Of a stretch of DNA of 64,000 nucleotides, positions 39,231 to 52,599 are shown piece after piece. Source of the DNA: Eriocheir sinensis (lineage: Eukaryota > Arthropoda > Malacostraca > Decapoda > Varunidae); NCBI RefSeq assembly GCF_024679095.1, contig NC_066544.1, positions 2,108,398-2,172,397 on the forward strand, read 5' to 3'. The position numbers and the translations under genes are program-made. The notes under the pieces are model-generated. The model was not told the origin of the DNA. It worked only from the letters and a program-made list of their open reading frames with translations, and ran no database searches. How positions within the stretch are numbered: position 1 is the first letter of the stretch; each line of letters starts with the position of its first letter.

Positions 39231-42200
39231 CTTCCAACCTTCTTCTGGATGTTCAGGAGCAACAGTAGGAGACTCTGTAAGCCTAGGTGTCTGGTGTTTC
39301 AGCTTCCCCACACTCTCAGCTGCCTCACACTTCCTTTTGGGTGTAGAATGTCTACTGGGACCACTGTAAATTGCTGCCTCATTCACCTGGTCAGAAGGAA
39401 AAGACTCACTGGCAGAAGAACTTCCATTGGCAGGTCCTTCGAGGGTTACACTTTCCTCATATTCAAGTTGGCCACTTTCCTTAACTAACACTTCACTGCC
39501 AACCCACTGTTCTGCTTCAGGTTCATTATTGATGCTTTCTGCATTTATATCTACATCATAACCTTCTGCTTTGAATACATCATCTGACTGCTTGTCTTCC
39601 TCGTGACTGACAGCCAACTCATGGCAATGGTCAGCATCTTCATAATATTTATCTGTGGGACATGTACTTGGGTAGTCCTTGGAACTTTCTTCAGATTCTG
39701 CATTCTCTATCTTCCTTGCCCTTTGTCTCTCGAGAGCATCTTTTTCTGTCTCTTCTAAATGACCAATGACACTCACTCCAAGCTCTATGCTGTCTGTTAG
39801 CATTCTGTTACCCTTAGTATAATGTTTGAAGTCTTCACTTGGATCACATTCAATATTACAACCATCAGCTACAATCACATTGGAATCCACTTCTTCACTG
39901 TCATGTCTAGGTGTAGTCTCATCACTCTCAACCACATTACAGTGTTCCTCACTATTGTCCATGCTCTGGTGTGTGCGTATGAAGAACTTCTGGCGAACCT
40001 CCTCAGCCTTCATGCCAAAGTAGGCAGACCAGAATTCATCTTGTTCAATGATCTCCCATTCAAACAGCTTGGCAAAGACCATTTCATTTTCCTCATCCAT
40101 CTCCCCCATGACTAGTAAGCTTGGCTTCAATTTCAGTTCCTTCTTAACTGTATTGCACAAGAGAAGGAAAGTTTCATGCCTTAGGCCTTGAATTTCCTTG
40201 CAGTTAGCAATAAGTCCAGGACCATAACTATTAAGAAATTCCATCAGTTTTGCATCATCTGACTCCATTAATGTTAGTCGAAGACATTTAATGAGACTTG
40301 CTAAAGTTTCTTTTTCATTACCTTGTCTGGTAATGTAGTTTGCTACACTGTCATTACATATCCCCTTTATCACAGGAATAACCAAGTGTTCACATATAGC
40401 AAGCTTTACATCTGTGTTGCTCTGACAGACGAGTCTCACTATGTGATTTATTACCTTGGAAGTAATCTCTGCACTGGAGAGAAGTTTTCTATAAACAGCA
40501 AGACCTTCCCAAAACACAGCAGAATGAGTGTTTCTCTCTACACTCTCTCCTTCACGTGCCTGAAATTGATGATAAGGACTTTTGCCTTTGGTAATAAAAT
40601 TTGTCATGAATGACTCATCTGAAGTGTAGTCATTAGACATTAAATTACTCCCAGTCTCTGACTTCAGCTTTTGGCAGAAGCAACACTTGACTGGCTCTGT
40701 AACTGCCAAGCCACTCAGGTCACGCCAAACAATATTTTCAATAAAAAAAGTCACAAAAGTAACAACATGTGTTAATTGCTCTGGAAGACCTTCAAGAAGT
40801 TTGCCCAGTACAGCCTTTGAACTCATACAGCAGCATAAGCCACACCTAGATAATGCTTTTATTGCAACGGCTGAAAGCTCAGCCTCTTTGCTGCCAGCAA
40901 AGCAGTCAAGTAAAATATCACAAAAATTTGATATCATGCACCTTCCAGGATGAATTGTTTTGATGTTATCTGCATTTATCCCAAAAACTTGAGAATGGTG
41001 ATTCTGTACAGTTTGGTACTCACAAAACCTGTGACTCTTTTTGTCACACTTTTCTGAATGATAGATATCTTCCCTCCAGTACTTCATGTACATAACTAAG
41101 TGACTGATAGAGTCCAGAATCTCAGCTTGTTTGTTTAAAGACAATGACTCGCTATGTAATACAATTTTCTTAATTATTTCTGCACCATTATTTTGAAGAA
41201 ATGCAATATGAAGGTGCAGACACTCTAGTACTTCCTTCCATTCTAGTTTAAGGCAAGTACAGCTTTGAAGCAGAAAGAGGAGGCCAGTGATGATATCCAG
41301 AGCCAGACCTTCTTTACCTGCATCATACTCGTAACTGCCAGAATCTTTTTTAATTTCAGTACAGTCCTTATGAACAGAATTGCTTGCATCAGAGTCAACT
41401 TTATGATCTAGTAAAGAACACACTAATTTCAAAAGTTTTGGAATAATTCCAAATTCAGTCACATTGTGCAGCATTTCACTTGACTTCAAAAATCTTTGTA
41501 TGGATGAGAACACAAGCTTTAACATCCATGTGAGCAGTAGTTGCAAGTCTTGGGATTTTTCTCTCTTATGCTTCAGTTCGGACACCATAGAGGTGAAAGT
41601 GTCAAGGGAAAACTGCAATATATCATGAGTTGCCAGTAAGGGTGAGGAGAGATGCTTCTGTTCTGCCTCATACATTGCCAGCTGTATCTGTATGGATATG
41701 ATGCACTGCAGGAGTTCAACTAAGGATAAAGAAGGAAGGCTCTCACTTGGGAGAATCTTGTTCTTAGGTGAGATAACACTTCCACTAGAGTCAGGGTCAG
41801 GTTGCCTTTCATCATCACTGTAGACAACACGAGTGAAGTAATCAAAGTCATTGGGGTTCATAGTGAATTTGACAAGAGCTTTACCTAGCCGACTACGCCT
41901 GGGATTATCCTCTCCTTCAGAGTCTGACTGTTCGTATGGGACAGATGTAGAGTACTTTTTCCTTCTCTTCTTCCCCACCTTTTTAAGGCTTTGGAAGCTA
42001 GAAAGACTGCTACTTTTTGACACTGAAGTTTGTATCCAAGGATGGGGAGTTGAGAAACTACTGCTCCTACCACCAGAGTTGCTGCGAGAGTTTGTTGAAT
42101 GTATGACAGGGGCAAATATATCCTCAAGGCTCAAATTGGTGGATGGAATAAATCTAAACAGAGTGGAATCCTTATTGATACTTTTTGCTGCATCAGGGGC

Positions 42201-42359
42201 ATCATCATGTTTCTTTCCATTGAGTAGTGGTGGTACTTCAGGCTCTCGATCACTTCTTGCTGGATTTCTCTTGGGTGCATCATCAAGCAAGGAGTTTTTT
42301 AACATAAATGTAAATATGAAAGCCAGAACATGACTGATTTCCCTCCCTCCAGTCAAGCC
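39231..42359 (-). CDS. LYST: LYST exon 4: large 1,043-codon exon encoding the armadillo/HEAT-like region
   Basis: The acceptor is tccttctttcag at 42360-42371 and the donor is AAG|gtatgt at 39230; both ends are phase 0. The exon starts GLTGGREISHVL. Visible matches to human LYST, aligned from memory: CEYQTVQNHH near codon 449 (human CEYSHFMHHH), GLCCCMSSKAV near 507 (human GICCCMDPKSV), FWEGLAVYRKLL near 616 followed by NHIVRLV (human LWKWDALKAYQNFV, NHICNLI), LRHETFLLLCNTV near 735, and FWSAYFGMKAEEVR near 776 (human LSKFYAGLKEAY). The first 190 codons are basic/Ser-rich and include KKVGKKRRKK. The last 250 are acidic and probably disordered. Alternating leucine-rich helices fit armadillo/HEAT-type folding. 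This exon is the strongest evidence for the gene. Confidence 0.93.
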
Positions 42360-43267
42360 CTGAAAGAAGGAAATGAATAACTTTTAGCACTAATCGGATC
42401 AGTCCATGTTTCATAGATAGGAAATATAGCATATTGAATAAATCAAATTAACTAACTGGGCAAATAATAATTCCTGCATTTGCTTTAATTAACCCCTAAA
42501 GCCCGAGTTTTAAGAGTTTTAATATGTGCAACCCTGTAGAGGGGGTTTTGATAATGATAGACAATATAAACCTGATGATACCATAATAGACTCTCCTGCA
42601 TCTGAATATTCGTGCTGCCAACTTTCAACGACATGAACAATTTGTCCTGAAGTAAAAATTTGAGGAATTAGGTTTAGTTTGCAGTCCACCGCACGGTGAC
42701 AGTGAAAAGCACTGAGATGTAAACAATAGTACGTTATTACAGCGGCATCGTTCATAACGTGCTTGTGCTCTCTCCACAAATTCAGTGTTGTTTGTGATTA
42801 TCATACCCCCATTATGCCTACTGTTAAGTGTAAAAGAAGTGGTGATGCAGGAGGTAGTGTTAAGAAATGACAGGTATCATAATGGAAATAGATGTAGATA
42901 TAAAAAAGAAAGTATAGCGAGGTGAAGAAGTTGAACTTTGCCTTTTTGAACATGAATCATTCAACCATTAGCACGATTCTCAAAAACAAGGACAAGATAT
43001 TGAAACATGAAAATTTCAGTCCAATGCAGTCTGTCAGTCCTGTATATATCCTTATGTTGTACTTACAAACAAATGGACTTATAAACAAATCTTTGGAACC
43101 AATCCTGTTTGTACTAAGTAGGGAAGATTTTGTATAATATAATGATGAAACTTTATATAGGGAAAGACATAACAAAGCAGCATTACGAAATGAAGAGTAA
43201 CTAAAACAAATGGTTTATATCTGGTCAGTGGCAAGAGAAAATTACACCTTCCATACAGCAAACTTAC
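42360..43267. other. LYST intron between exons 3 and 4
   Basis: AT-rich. 'ttaacccctaaagcccg' at 42489 could be one end of another TTAA element, but I found no partner. Confidence 0.5.
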
Positions 43268-44261
43268 CGCTACACCAAGTTGGTCAAGGGCTACTAGGAT
43301 CTTTGCGCCACAGCCCTTCTGAAGGTAGAGAGTTAGAGCAGCTGCATTTTGGGCCTCTTTTCCCTGTCCAGAATCATTCCCACTGTTACTCTCCTCTTGG
43401 CTCTCCTCAACCTGTGTCTTGGGGGACTGTAATACCTGTGGCACTTCCCCTCCTTGGTTGTCACACTCAACTAACTGGAATGTTTTTCTGTCTGCTTCAG
43501 TGCCATCATTGCTTTCTTTTTCTGATGCACTGGATTTGTTTTGCAAAGTTGAGTTTCCTTCACATATTATTTCATAGTTTTGATTACTGTTGTCTTGGGG
43601 ATGACTGGCCATACCCTCACTGCATGGAGAGTCACAAATAGTATTGGTTTCCTTGCCTTCCTTTTCATGGTCTTCATCAGAGAATTTGCCATTCTCAGTT
43701 GGTGTGCTGTTTGGGCTATGCACACTTTCACTTGCACCCTTGGTCTGCCTACTCAGAGCCTCAGAAAAGACTGATCTATGACCTGTAATTTCAGTTAGTT
43801 CACCTTCTGGACTGACCCTCCTTGAGTAATTTAGTGGATGTTGATCTAGAAGAACAGATTCAGAGTCATAGGGATCATAATTGCACTGTGCCTTATGACT
43901 GTTGCATCTGAAAAATGCCTTTGAGCTATCCTTGTCTGAGGTTGGCTGTACCTCTGGTAATTGCTCTTGAGTCTCAAAATTGTGGTCTGAATCTGGTAAT
44001 AGGTGTTCCTGAACAAGATGAGGGAGATGAGAGGGAAAGGTGAAGCAGTGACTCCGGCTGGCAGCAGTTTTGTTAGTGACTCGTGGCCTGCAGCCCCTTG
44101 AGCCATCACTAGCCCGGGATGCATCACTGACAATGGACCCAACAGAACGTGAGGTGGCACTAGAGGAAGTATCACTGTCATAGCTCACTGATCCCAGGCA
44201 TATGTGCTCAATGTCTGCCAAAAACTGTCCACCCAACAGACTCACCACACTGCTCAGGTCA
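43268..44261 (-). CDS. LYST: LYST exon 3: serine-rich/acidic N-terminal region and start of human-like homology
   Basis: The exon is 994 nt with acceptor ccatattttcag and donor GCG|gtaagt. After a short hydrophobic stretch (SLLGGQFLADIEHICLGS) it encodes about 280 residues of low-complexity Ser/Glu/Asp/Asn-rich sequence, probably disordered. It closes with ALTLYLQKGCGAKILVALDQ. That end aligns by eye with the very start of human LYST (LGQYLVHGRGFLLLTKLNS, near residues 40-60 from memory), continuing into the next exon (GREIS here, CREEL in human). The preceding residues therefore form an N-terminal extension absent from the human protein as I recall it. No stop or frameshift is present. Confidence 0.88.
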
Positions 44262-44515
44262 CTGAAAATATGGAACAGTGGAAAATGTTATTCACTCATG
44301 TTTTCAAGAAAAAACAATAAATATGGACAGATTCAAAATTACTCTGAAGTATGCTAGTAATCTAAAATGCAAACATTTGGCTAGATTCAATTAATTAAAA
44401 TAACTGAAGTAAATCAACTCTGCAAAAAAAAAAAAAAAAAAAAAAAAAAATAGCATAAAATTCAAACATATAACTTTCATGAATGACAATTCTTATGAAA
44501 CACCTCCAGTCTTAC

Positions 44516-44604
44516 CTGAAGTGTAGGAGGTTAGAAAGAGGAGCCTCACCCCTTGAGGAGGACAACAGGAGACCCAGGAAATCATTGAGGTGGTTTCGAC
44601 GCTC
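44516..44604 (-). CDS. LYST: LYST exon 2
   Basis: An 89-nt exon beginning ERRNHLNDFLGLLL and ending SNLLHF plus two bases. The acceptor is ttttgtgggtttacag and the donor is CAG|gtaagac. The two spare bases (AG) combine with the first base of the 43268-44261 exon to give Ser, so the join reads NLLHF-S-DLSSVVSLLGGQ. This is a continuous leucine-rich helical segment, which supports the junction strongly. No named domain is recognised. The intron between this exon and the next is only 254 bases and contains a 27-base A run. Confidence 0.8.
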
Positions 44605-45535
44605 CTGTAAACCCACAAAAAGCTCAAATACACTAATCTAGATAACAAAGAGCAACTCTTACCATTTCAGCTTTTTACATAGTAAACAATAGCTTAATCA
44701 TGACTGCATCTATTTCATAAATCACTAAAAATTCAATTAGGGTGAGTTGGGGATGAACCGTACATGTGGATGTAACATACAGAGGCTCCCATGGCCACAT
44801 TTGTAAGTTTAAAATGGTCTCCCTCCAACAGGTATTAGGGAAAATGGGTGCATACAGCTGAACAATTGGCTAGGAATGCTTGGATAATTTTTTTTTTTTT
44901 TTTTTTTTTTTCAATGTACTATTTGGCCACCAATTACTGATCTCTGGTGTCCATGGATAGACCAAGAGTGTGGCGATAAGGCACGGAATGCTGGAATGTG
45001 TCTAGATGTGATGAAATAAAGTGATGAAAGTGAACCCCAAAGTCACAGGATGACATTAGTGCTTGTTCAAATGTAAAAGGATGAATTGATGAAGTATCTG
45101 TCAGTCTTGCACCTTGGTTGCAGCAAAAGATACATGTATAAAGGAGTTATTGGTGCTGCCATTCTAAAATTCTCCCATTTTTTACATTTAAACCCCTCGT
45201 ATCACTACTTTTTTAAGCTAAAGTAATAGGAATCGTTATTGCACCAAAACAAGTAATATGAAAAAGTTAATGAAGTGTTTGATGTAATGATTGGTCTTAG
45301 GATTGAGCATGGAGGCTACTGTGGCATACTGATGGCCGCATTCCCTATGTGGCCTCTTGCATCAGTCTCATCCACCCACTTCATTAATACAAAATCAAAC
45401 TCTTCAAAGCTCACCCTTACATCTATAGATTCAAGAGGTTAAAATATTGCACAGCAACACACAAATAACTTTAAACCATATGAGAGAGAGCTTTTGAGCT
45501 AAGGGTGATGTAGCCATGATCGAGATTAATCAATA
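44605..45535. other. LYST intron, 5' part of the largest intron
   Basis: No gene recognised. Contains a T run at 44889-44911. Confidence 0.55.
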
Positions 45536-46036
45536 ATCAATCAATGGGAGCATGAGCCAGGGGGCGCATTGACTCGCCCACCCTACAACGCCAAGTCCGG
45601 GGGTCACTCCAGGCGAGTCTCCATCCAGGCCCCCTTCCCATCCTGAGTACCCCCCGGCAGGATCTATCGACTTGCTCAAGCTGCGAACTCCGTGGGCATC
45701 CCCTTGGCATTCTCCACTCAGGATAGTCTCTTACAGAAACATTCCAACGAGCAGGATCAGCTTCAGGGTAATGTGCCACATGCCCGTATACTCGGAGTTG
45801 GCATTGATGGACTATGTCGGTAATATATGTCGAATCAATCTCACAGAGTAGTCGCCAGTTTGACACAAAGTGATATCCTATGATTCTGCATGGACATTTA
45901 TTACCAAAAGCATCAATCTGCCTCTCCAAGTCCCCATTTGCTGTCTATGTCTCGCAACCATAGAGTAAGACAGGGAGCACAAGGGACTTGAAGATCCGGA
46001 TCTTTGTCCTTCTGCACAGGTATCGACAATGCCATA
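45536..46036 (-). mobile_element. LINE reverse transcriptase C-terminal fragment
   Basis: Minus-strand frames read LCRRTKIRIFKSLVLPVLLY, then IDAFGNKCPCRIIGYHFVSN, QLRVYGHVAHYPEADPARW and RPLAHAPID with a stop. This is the typical end of a non-LTR reverse transcriptase polyprotein. It is cut at 46036 by a TA-flanked CAGTAAAACCTCACC terminus. Confidence 0.8.
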
Positions 46037-46038
46037 TA

Positions 46039-46176
46039 CAGTAAAACCTCACCATTTGCGCACATATGGGCGGTCTGAATGTGCGCAAATGGCGAATGCG
46101 CAAATGGCAAGCTTAATAATCTATGGGAAAAATACATATGGGCAGTCACAGCCCAAAACACCCCCAACCAGGAGGG

Positions 46177-46215
<39 letters not shown>
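46039..46215 (+). mobile_element. Tigger-like left terminus plus A tract
   Basis: CAGTAAAACCTCACCATTTG follows TA and continues with 'tgcgcaaatggcgaatgcgc' repeats. A 39-base A run lies at 46177-46215. The right end was not found. Confidence 0.55.
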
Positions 46216-46220
<5 letters not shown>

Positions 46221-47439
46221 TGATGGTGGTGCAAAGGTGAGGCAGAAAACATCAAATAATCGCAGTCACCACGAGACCAGGAGAGGCGATAGGGCAATGG
46301 CGGAAAACGACATGTTGTGTACGTTGGCAGTGTTCTTCACTGGCGGCAGAGGGCGCGCGGGTGGCAGACAGCTGTAGCTTGCCAGGTGGTTTCAAGGTCG
46401 GGGCAAAACTTAAGAATAACCACTCTAAACCAATATTCGTAGTAATTTAACACGTGAAAGAATTAGTATTATAATGCATTTTCGTATACGTTTTACCTTG
46501 GGGAGGGGCCAGGGGGGCAAGCCTCTTTAATTATAGAGTTAGGTGGCTTGGATTTTCTAAGTCCATTGTTATTGTTTCACAAGCGCCTCTATACACAGAC
46601 TGAGCCTCATACCTGCCTTGCAGTGCACCCTACAAACTAGTTCCTAAGTCAGTAATATCCAAAATGCGCATGGATTATAACGATTTCGGACAAAAAAAAG
46701 GTCTTGTAAGAGTTTTACGTTATTTTTTTCTCTATATTAAAGCAACTAATGCTGCAGCTATTTGTATTTTCTAATACATTCGTAAAATGTTACTACGCGA
46801 GGGTATCAGCGGCGGCACCAGACGGTGGGTTCCTGAAGTCAGTTGTTTTCAAGCCGCCATAATGGATGGAAGGCCTGACACTCACTCCCTCAAAATATCC
46901 GTCTACTTTACCTTTCGGTAAGTGTTAACTGAGTATTTAACCTCTTTATTGGTGTGCATGTAGGCTGACAAAAGGACCGATTACTATCCCAGTACCGGGT
47001 CCAACAAAGACACGGGCGTGTCAAGTGTAACATATGGTGTGACAAGCACGTGTCAGAAAACAAACGGATATTGTTCAATGCGCGATACTTATAGTGGAAT
47101 TTGAGTAAAATGGAGGCCAGGGTCATACGTAGCAGTCGGTAGGTCACTCCCGCGTCAGTTAACAGCAGGAGCGTCAGTTCGATCTGGATGACAGCTGTCA
47201 CAAATCTGTTTTATTTTGTACCTTAAACTACTCGGTAAAAATGATCTAGCATCAACTTACAAGAAGTGGACGGGTTAACCGTCAGTATTGTACCATATGT
47301 AATTATGAAACATGACATTTCCCAAGAGTTGCTCGACTACGATTGGGGTGGTGGGGTGGGGGATCAACTACACTGACCATCCAATTACATGCCCTACACT
47401 CGTCAACAGACCCGCTGCAGTGGCTACTATATTATATAA

Positions 47440-48235
47440 GAATAGATTACAAGAGTATACGTTAGGGAATTTCCTTTCTTTAGAGACTAGGGATTTTTCC
47501 CGATTTTGGGGATTTTTGTAGGGACATTTTGAAAGCCCATTTTTCAGTGATTTGGCCGTCCACCACCAAAACCACTGTTCCCTACAGGGATTAATCGAGC
47601 TAACGACCACCAAAACCACAGCTCCCTAAAGGGATTAATCGAGCTAACGCCGCCGCCGCAAAATAGCTTGCATTCATTACCTACCGTATGAAGCATCACT
47701 AGGTCTTCATATATTTTTTTTCTACAAATGTTTGGTTAGCGACGGTACGCTTGGTTAGCAACGGTACGCTTGGTTAGCGTTGGTATGCTTGGTTAGCGAT
47801 GGTACGCTTGGTTAGCGATGGTACGCTTGGTTAGCGATGGTACGCTTGGTTAGCGATGGTATGCTTGGTTAGCGATGGTATGCTTGGTTAGCGATGGTAC
47901 GCTTGGTTAGCGATGGTATGCTTGGTTAGCGACTAGCCCACGCATGTGAGACCAGGTCCACCACGCGTGGTTATTTTTTTTTTAGAACACGTAGCCCAAC
48001 GGCTGCCGTGCTGAGGGCCGGGTATAGCCCGGGCCTGTTCAGCCCGAGTCCCGGATGACCTTGAGTCATGGTTCAGGGCTGTTTTGGGGTGGTTAGCGAT
48101 GGTATGCTTGGTTAGCGATTAGCCCACGCATGTGAGTATACAGTAGGGATTTTCCCTACTTTCGAGACTAGGGATTTTTTCCTGATTTAGGGATTTTTCT
48201 AGGGAAATTTTGGAAGGCCATTTTTCAGTGATATG
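47440..48235. repeat. 19-bp minisatellite flanked by a direct duplication
   Basis: About ten units of 'ggttagcgatggtacgctt' at 47732-47940. A block beginning 'agactagggattttt' and ending 'ccatttttcagtgat' occurs both before (about 47440-47560) and after (about 48145-48235). A stray repeat unit lies at about 48090. Confidence 0.85.
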
Positions 48236-48351
48236 GGCTCCCCCCCCCCAATACCCCGGTTCCCCACAGTTCCCCAGGCTTGTCTTGGGGGATTGGGGGG
48301 GCTGGGGTGGTGGATGAGGTGGAGTGGTGATTCTTAAGATTTACCAAGGTC

Positions 48352-51300
48352 GGTAGTGGTGATGAAGGTGGTGTTGAAGGTGATGGTGGTGAGGAAAGAG
48401 GTGGTGGTGGTGGTGATGATGAAGGTGAGGTGGTGATGGAAGAAGTGGTGGTGATGAATGTGGGGTAGTGATGAAAGTTGTGGTGGTGATTAAAGAAGTG
48501 GTGGTGATGAAAGTTGTGGTGGTGATGAAAGTTGTGGTGGTGATGAAAGAAGTGGTGGTGATGAATGTGGGGTAGGGATGAAAGTTGTGGTGGTGATGGA
48601 AGAAGTGGTGGTGATGAATGTGGGGTAGTGATGAAAGTTGTGGTGGTGATTAAAGAAGTGGTGGTGATGAAAGTTGTGGTGGTGATGAAAGTTGTGGTGG
48701 TGATGAAAGTTGTGGTGGTGATGAAAGAAGTGGTGGTGATGAATGTGGGGTAGGGATGAAAGTTGTGGTGGTGATGAAAGAAGTGGTGGTGATGAAAGTT
48801 GTGGTGGTGATGGAAGAAGTGGTGGTGATGAATGCGGGGTAGTGATGAAAGAAGTGGTGGTGATGAAAGTTGTGGTGGTGATGAAAGTTGTGGTGGTGAT
48901 GGAAGAAGTGGTGGTGATGAATGTGGGGTAGTGATGAAAGTTGTGGTGGTGATGGAAGAAGTGGTGGTGATGAATGTGGGGTAGGGATGAAAGTTGTGGT
49001 GATGATGAAAGAAGTGGTGGTGATGAAAGTTGTGGTGGTGATGAAAGTTGTGGTGGTGATGAATGTGGGGTAGTGATAAAAGTTGTGGTGGTGATGAATG
49101 TGGGGTAGTGATGAAAGTTGTGGTGGTGATGAAAGAAGTGGTGGTGATGGAAGAAGTGGTGGTGATGAATGTGGGGTAGTGATGAAAGTTGTGGTGGTGA
49201 TGAATGTGGGGTAGTGATGAAAGTTGTGGTGGTGATGAAAGTTGTGGTGGTGATGAATGTGGGGTAGTGATGAAAGTTGTGGTGGTGATGAATGTGGGGT
49301 AGTGATGAAAGTTGTGGTGGTGATGAATGTGGGGTAGTGATGAAAGTTGTGGTGATGATGAAAGAAGTGGTGGTGATGAAAGTTGTGGTGGTGATGAAAG
49401 TTGTGGTGGTGATGGAAGAAGTGGTGGTGATGAATGTGGGGTAGTGATGAAAGTTGTGGTGGTGATGAAAGTTGTGGTGGTGATGAATGTGGGGTAGTGA
49501 TGAAAGTTGTGGTGGTGATGAATGTGGGGTAGTGATGAAAGTTGTGGTGGTGATGAATGTGGGGTAGTGATGAAAGTTGTGGTGGTGATGAAAGAAGTGG
49601 TGGTGATGAATGTGGGGTAGTGATGAAAGTTGTGGTGGTGATGAAAGTTGTGGTGGTGATGAAAGAAGTAGTGATGATGAATGTGGGGTAGTGATGAAAG
49701 TTGTGGTGGTGATGAATGTGGGGTAGTGATGAAAGTTGTGGTGGTGATAAAAGAAGTGGTGGTGATGAAAGTTGTAGTGGTGATGAAAGTTGTGGTGGTG
49801 ATGAATGTGGGGTAGTGATGAAAGTTGTGGTGATGATGAAAGAAGTGGTGGTGATGAAAGTTGTGGTGGTGATGGAGGTGGTGATGAAAGTTGTGGTGGT
49901 GATGGAAGAAGTGGTGGTGATGAATGTGGGGTAGTGATGAAAGTGGTGGTGGTGATGAAAGTGGTGGTGATGAAAGTTGTGGTGGTGATGGAAGAAGTGG
50001 TGGTGATGAATGTGGGGTAGTGATGAAAGTTGTGGTGGTAATGAAAGAGGTGGTGGTGATGAATGTGGGGTAGTGATGAAAGTTGTGGTGGTGATGAATG
50101 TGGGGTAGTGATGGAAGAAGTGGTGGTGATGAATGTGGGGTAGTGATGAAAGTTGTGGTGGTGATGAAAGTGGTGGTGATGAAAGTTGTGGTGGTGATGG
50201 AAGAAGTGGTGGTGATGAATGTGGGGTAGTGATGAAAGTTGTGGTGGTGATGAATGTGAAGTAGTGATGAAAGTTGTGGTGGTGATGAATGTGGGGTAGT
50301 GATGGAAGAAGTGGTGGTGATGAATGTGGGGTAGTGATGAAAGTTGTGGTGGTGATGAAAGTGGTGGTGATGAAAGTTGTGGTGGTGATGGAAGAAGTGG
50401 TGGTGATGAATGTGGGGTAGTGATGAAAGTTGTGGTGGTGATGAATGTGAAGTAGTGATGAAAGTTGTGGTGGTGATGAATGTGGGGTAGTGATGAAAGT
50501 TGTGGTGGTGATGAATGTGGGGTAGTGATGAAAGTTGTGGTGGTGATGAATGTGGGGTGGTGATGAAAGTTGTGGTGGTGATGAATGTGGGGTAGTGATG
50601 AAAGTTGTGGTGGTGATGAAAGAAGTAGTGATGATGAATGTGGGGTAGTGATGAAAGTTGTGGTGGTGATGAATGTGGGGTAGTGATGAAAGTTGTGGTG
50701 GTGATGAATGTGGGGTAGTGATGAAAGTTGTGGTGGTGATGAATGTGGGGTAGTGATGAAAGTTGTGGTGGTGATGAAAGTTGTGGTGGTGATGAAAGTT
50801 GTGGTGGTGATGAAAGTTGTGGAAGTGATGAAAGAAGTGGTGGTGATGAAAGTTGTAGTGGTGATGAAAGTTGTGGTGGTGATGAAAGTTGTGGTGGTGA
50901 TGAAAGTTGTGGTAGTGATGAAAGAAGTGGTGGTGATGAAAGTTGTAGTGGTGATGAAAGTTGTGGTGGTGATGAATGTGGGGTAGTGATGAAAGTTGTG
51001 GTGATGATGAAAGAAGTGGTGGTGATGAATGTGGGGTAGTGATGAAAGTTGTGGTGGTGATGGAAGTGGTGGTGATGAAAGTTGTGGTGGTGATGGAAGT
51101 GGTGGTGATGAAAGTTGTGGTGGTGATGAAAGTGGTGGTGATGAAAGTTGTGGTGATGAAAGTTGTGGTGGTGATGGAAGTGGTGGTGATGAAAGTTGTG
51201 GTGATGATGAAAGTGGTGGTGATGAAAGTTATGGTGGTGATGGAAGAAGTGGTGGTGATGAATGTGGGGTAGTGATGAAAGTTGTGGTGGTGATGAATGT

Positions 51301-51600
51301 GGGGTAGTGATGGAAGAAGTGGTGGTGATGAATGTGGGGTAGTGATGAAAGTTGTGGTGGTGATGAATGTGGGGTAGTGATGAAAGTTGTGGTGGTAATG
51401 AAAGAGGTGGTGGTGATGAATGTGGGGTTGTGATGAAAGTTGTGGTGGTGATGAATGTGGGGTAGTGATGAAAGTTGTGGTGGTAATGAAAGAGGTGGTG
51501 GTGATGAATGTGAAGTAGTGATGAAAGTTGTGGTGATGAAAGAAGTGGTGGTGATGATAGCAGTAGAGGTGATAAAAGTGGTGGCGGTGGTAGTGAAAGT
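48352..51600. repeat. Three-variant GTG/ATG-rich minisatellite (about 3.2 kb)
   Basis: Built from units gaaagttgtggtggtgat (18 bp), gaatgtggggtagtgat (17 bp) and ggaagaagtggtggtgat (18 bp) in irregular order. The minus strand lacks stop codons throughout, producing a His/Phe/Thr/Ser/Pro open frame of over 1,100 codons that I regard as an artefact. Confidence 0.97.
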
Positions 51601-51883
51601 GGAGAAGATGGTGACTTCATCCCCGTGGACCACCACCTTCGTCACCACCTTCACTTTCTTCACCACTACCACTATCATCACTACCACCACCTGGATCACC
51701 ACCATCGCCACCCTCACCACCACAACCACCTTAATCGCCACCACTGTCTTCATCATCACTACAGACGCCCCCAGCCGTTCGCGGCCTCACCGTTCACGGA
51801 TTCGCTTACATGCGGGTAGGGTAATTGCGACACCCCCCGCCGAACGCGGATGAAAATTCGCGTATACGCGGTCTGATCCTTAC

Positions 51884-52157
51884 TAAGTGCCGCTTTCACA
51901 GTCACTTTTGTTTGTTTTGATTGTTACCTATGAGCGGCGATCACCGCTACAGTATTTCCACGTGAAAGTGGCCTATGGGGTAGTGGTGGTTGCAGAGGAA
52001 ACGAGAGGTGTTAGGTGTGTGTGGCAAGGTGCGAGGCGGGGCTAACCCCGCACCCACCATTACCCCATCGGCCAGTTTCACGTGAAAATAGTAAAGCGGC
52101 GATCGCCGCTCATTGGTAACGATTAAAACAAAGAAAAGTGACTGTGAAAATGGCCCT
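51884..52157. mobile_element. Hairpin MITE, copy 2
   Basis: Ends 'taagtgccgctttcacagtc' and 'gactgtgaaaatggccct'; same arms as 14099-14363, with a somewhat longer loop. Confidence 0.85.
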
Positions 52158-52599
52158 AAATCCCAATATTATACATTTAAAATCCTTGATACTTACTGGG
52201 ACCTGCCAGAACTGGTCCTTCTTAGAGACTCGAGGCTACTGCTTTGAGGAGTAAACAAACATGGCGGAGACTGGCAGAGGGGTAACGGGTATAAAATTTG
52301 TACGTGCGTACCGCCGGGAACAGCAACAAATGGACCTTCCAAGAGCCTAGTAAACACTCAAATTAATTAATAATGTACTGGATGTATATGGATATACATA
52401 TGAATATTAATACAAAGGGGAGAGACGAGAATTCACTAATACTTGATGGCTGGGCGGAAGACGGTAAACACTGATGCGCAGTGTTGCCAAACTATCATAC
52501 TCATCACATTGCATTTTTTCGTAGTTTCTGACCAATAACTACCACAAAAACACCACTCACCCACCAACCACTACTGCCTATGCACTCACACTCACCACA

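Noticed and set aside
48225..51620. Minus-strand open frame of 1,131 codons rich in His, Phe, Thr, Ser and Pro
   Set aside because: It is the translation of the 17/18-bp minisatellite. All frames on that strand are open and there is no codon structure beyond the repeat.
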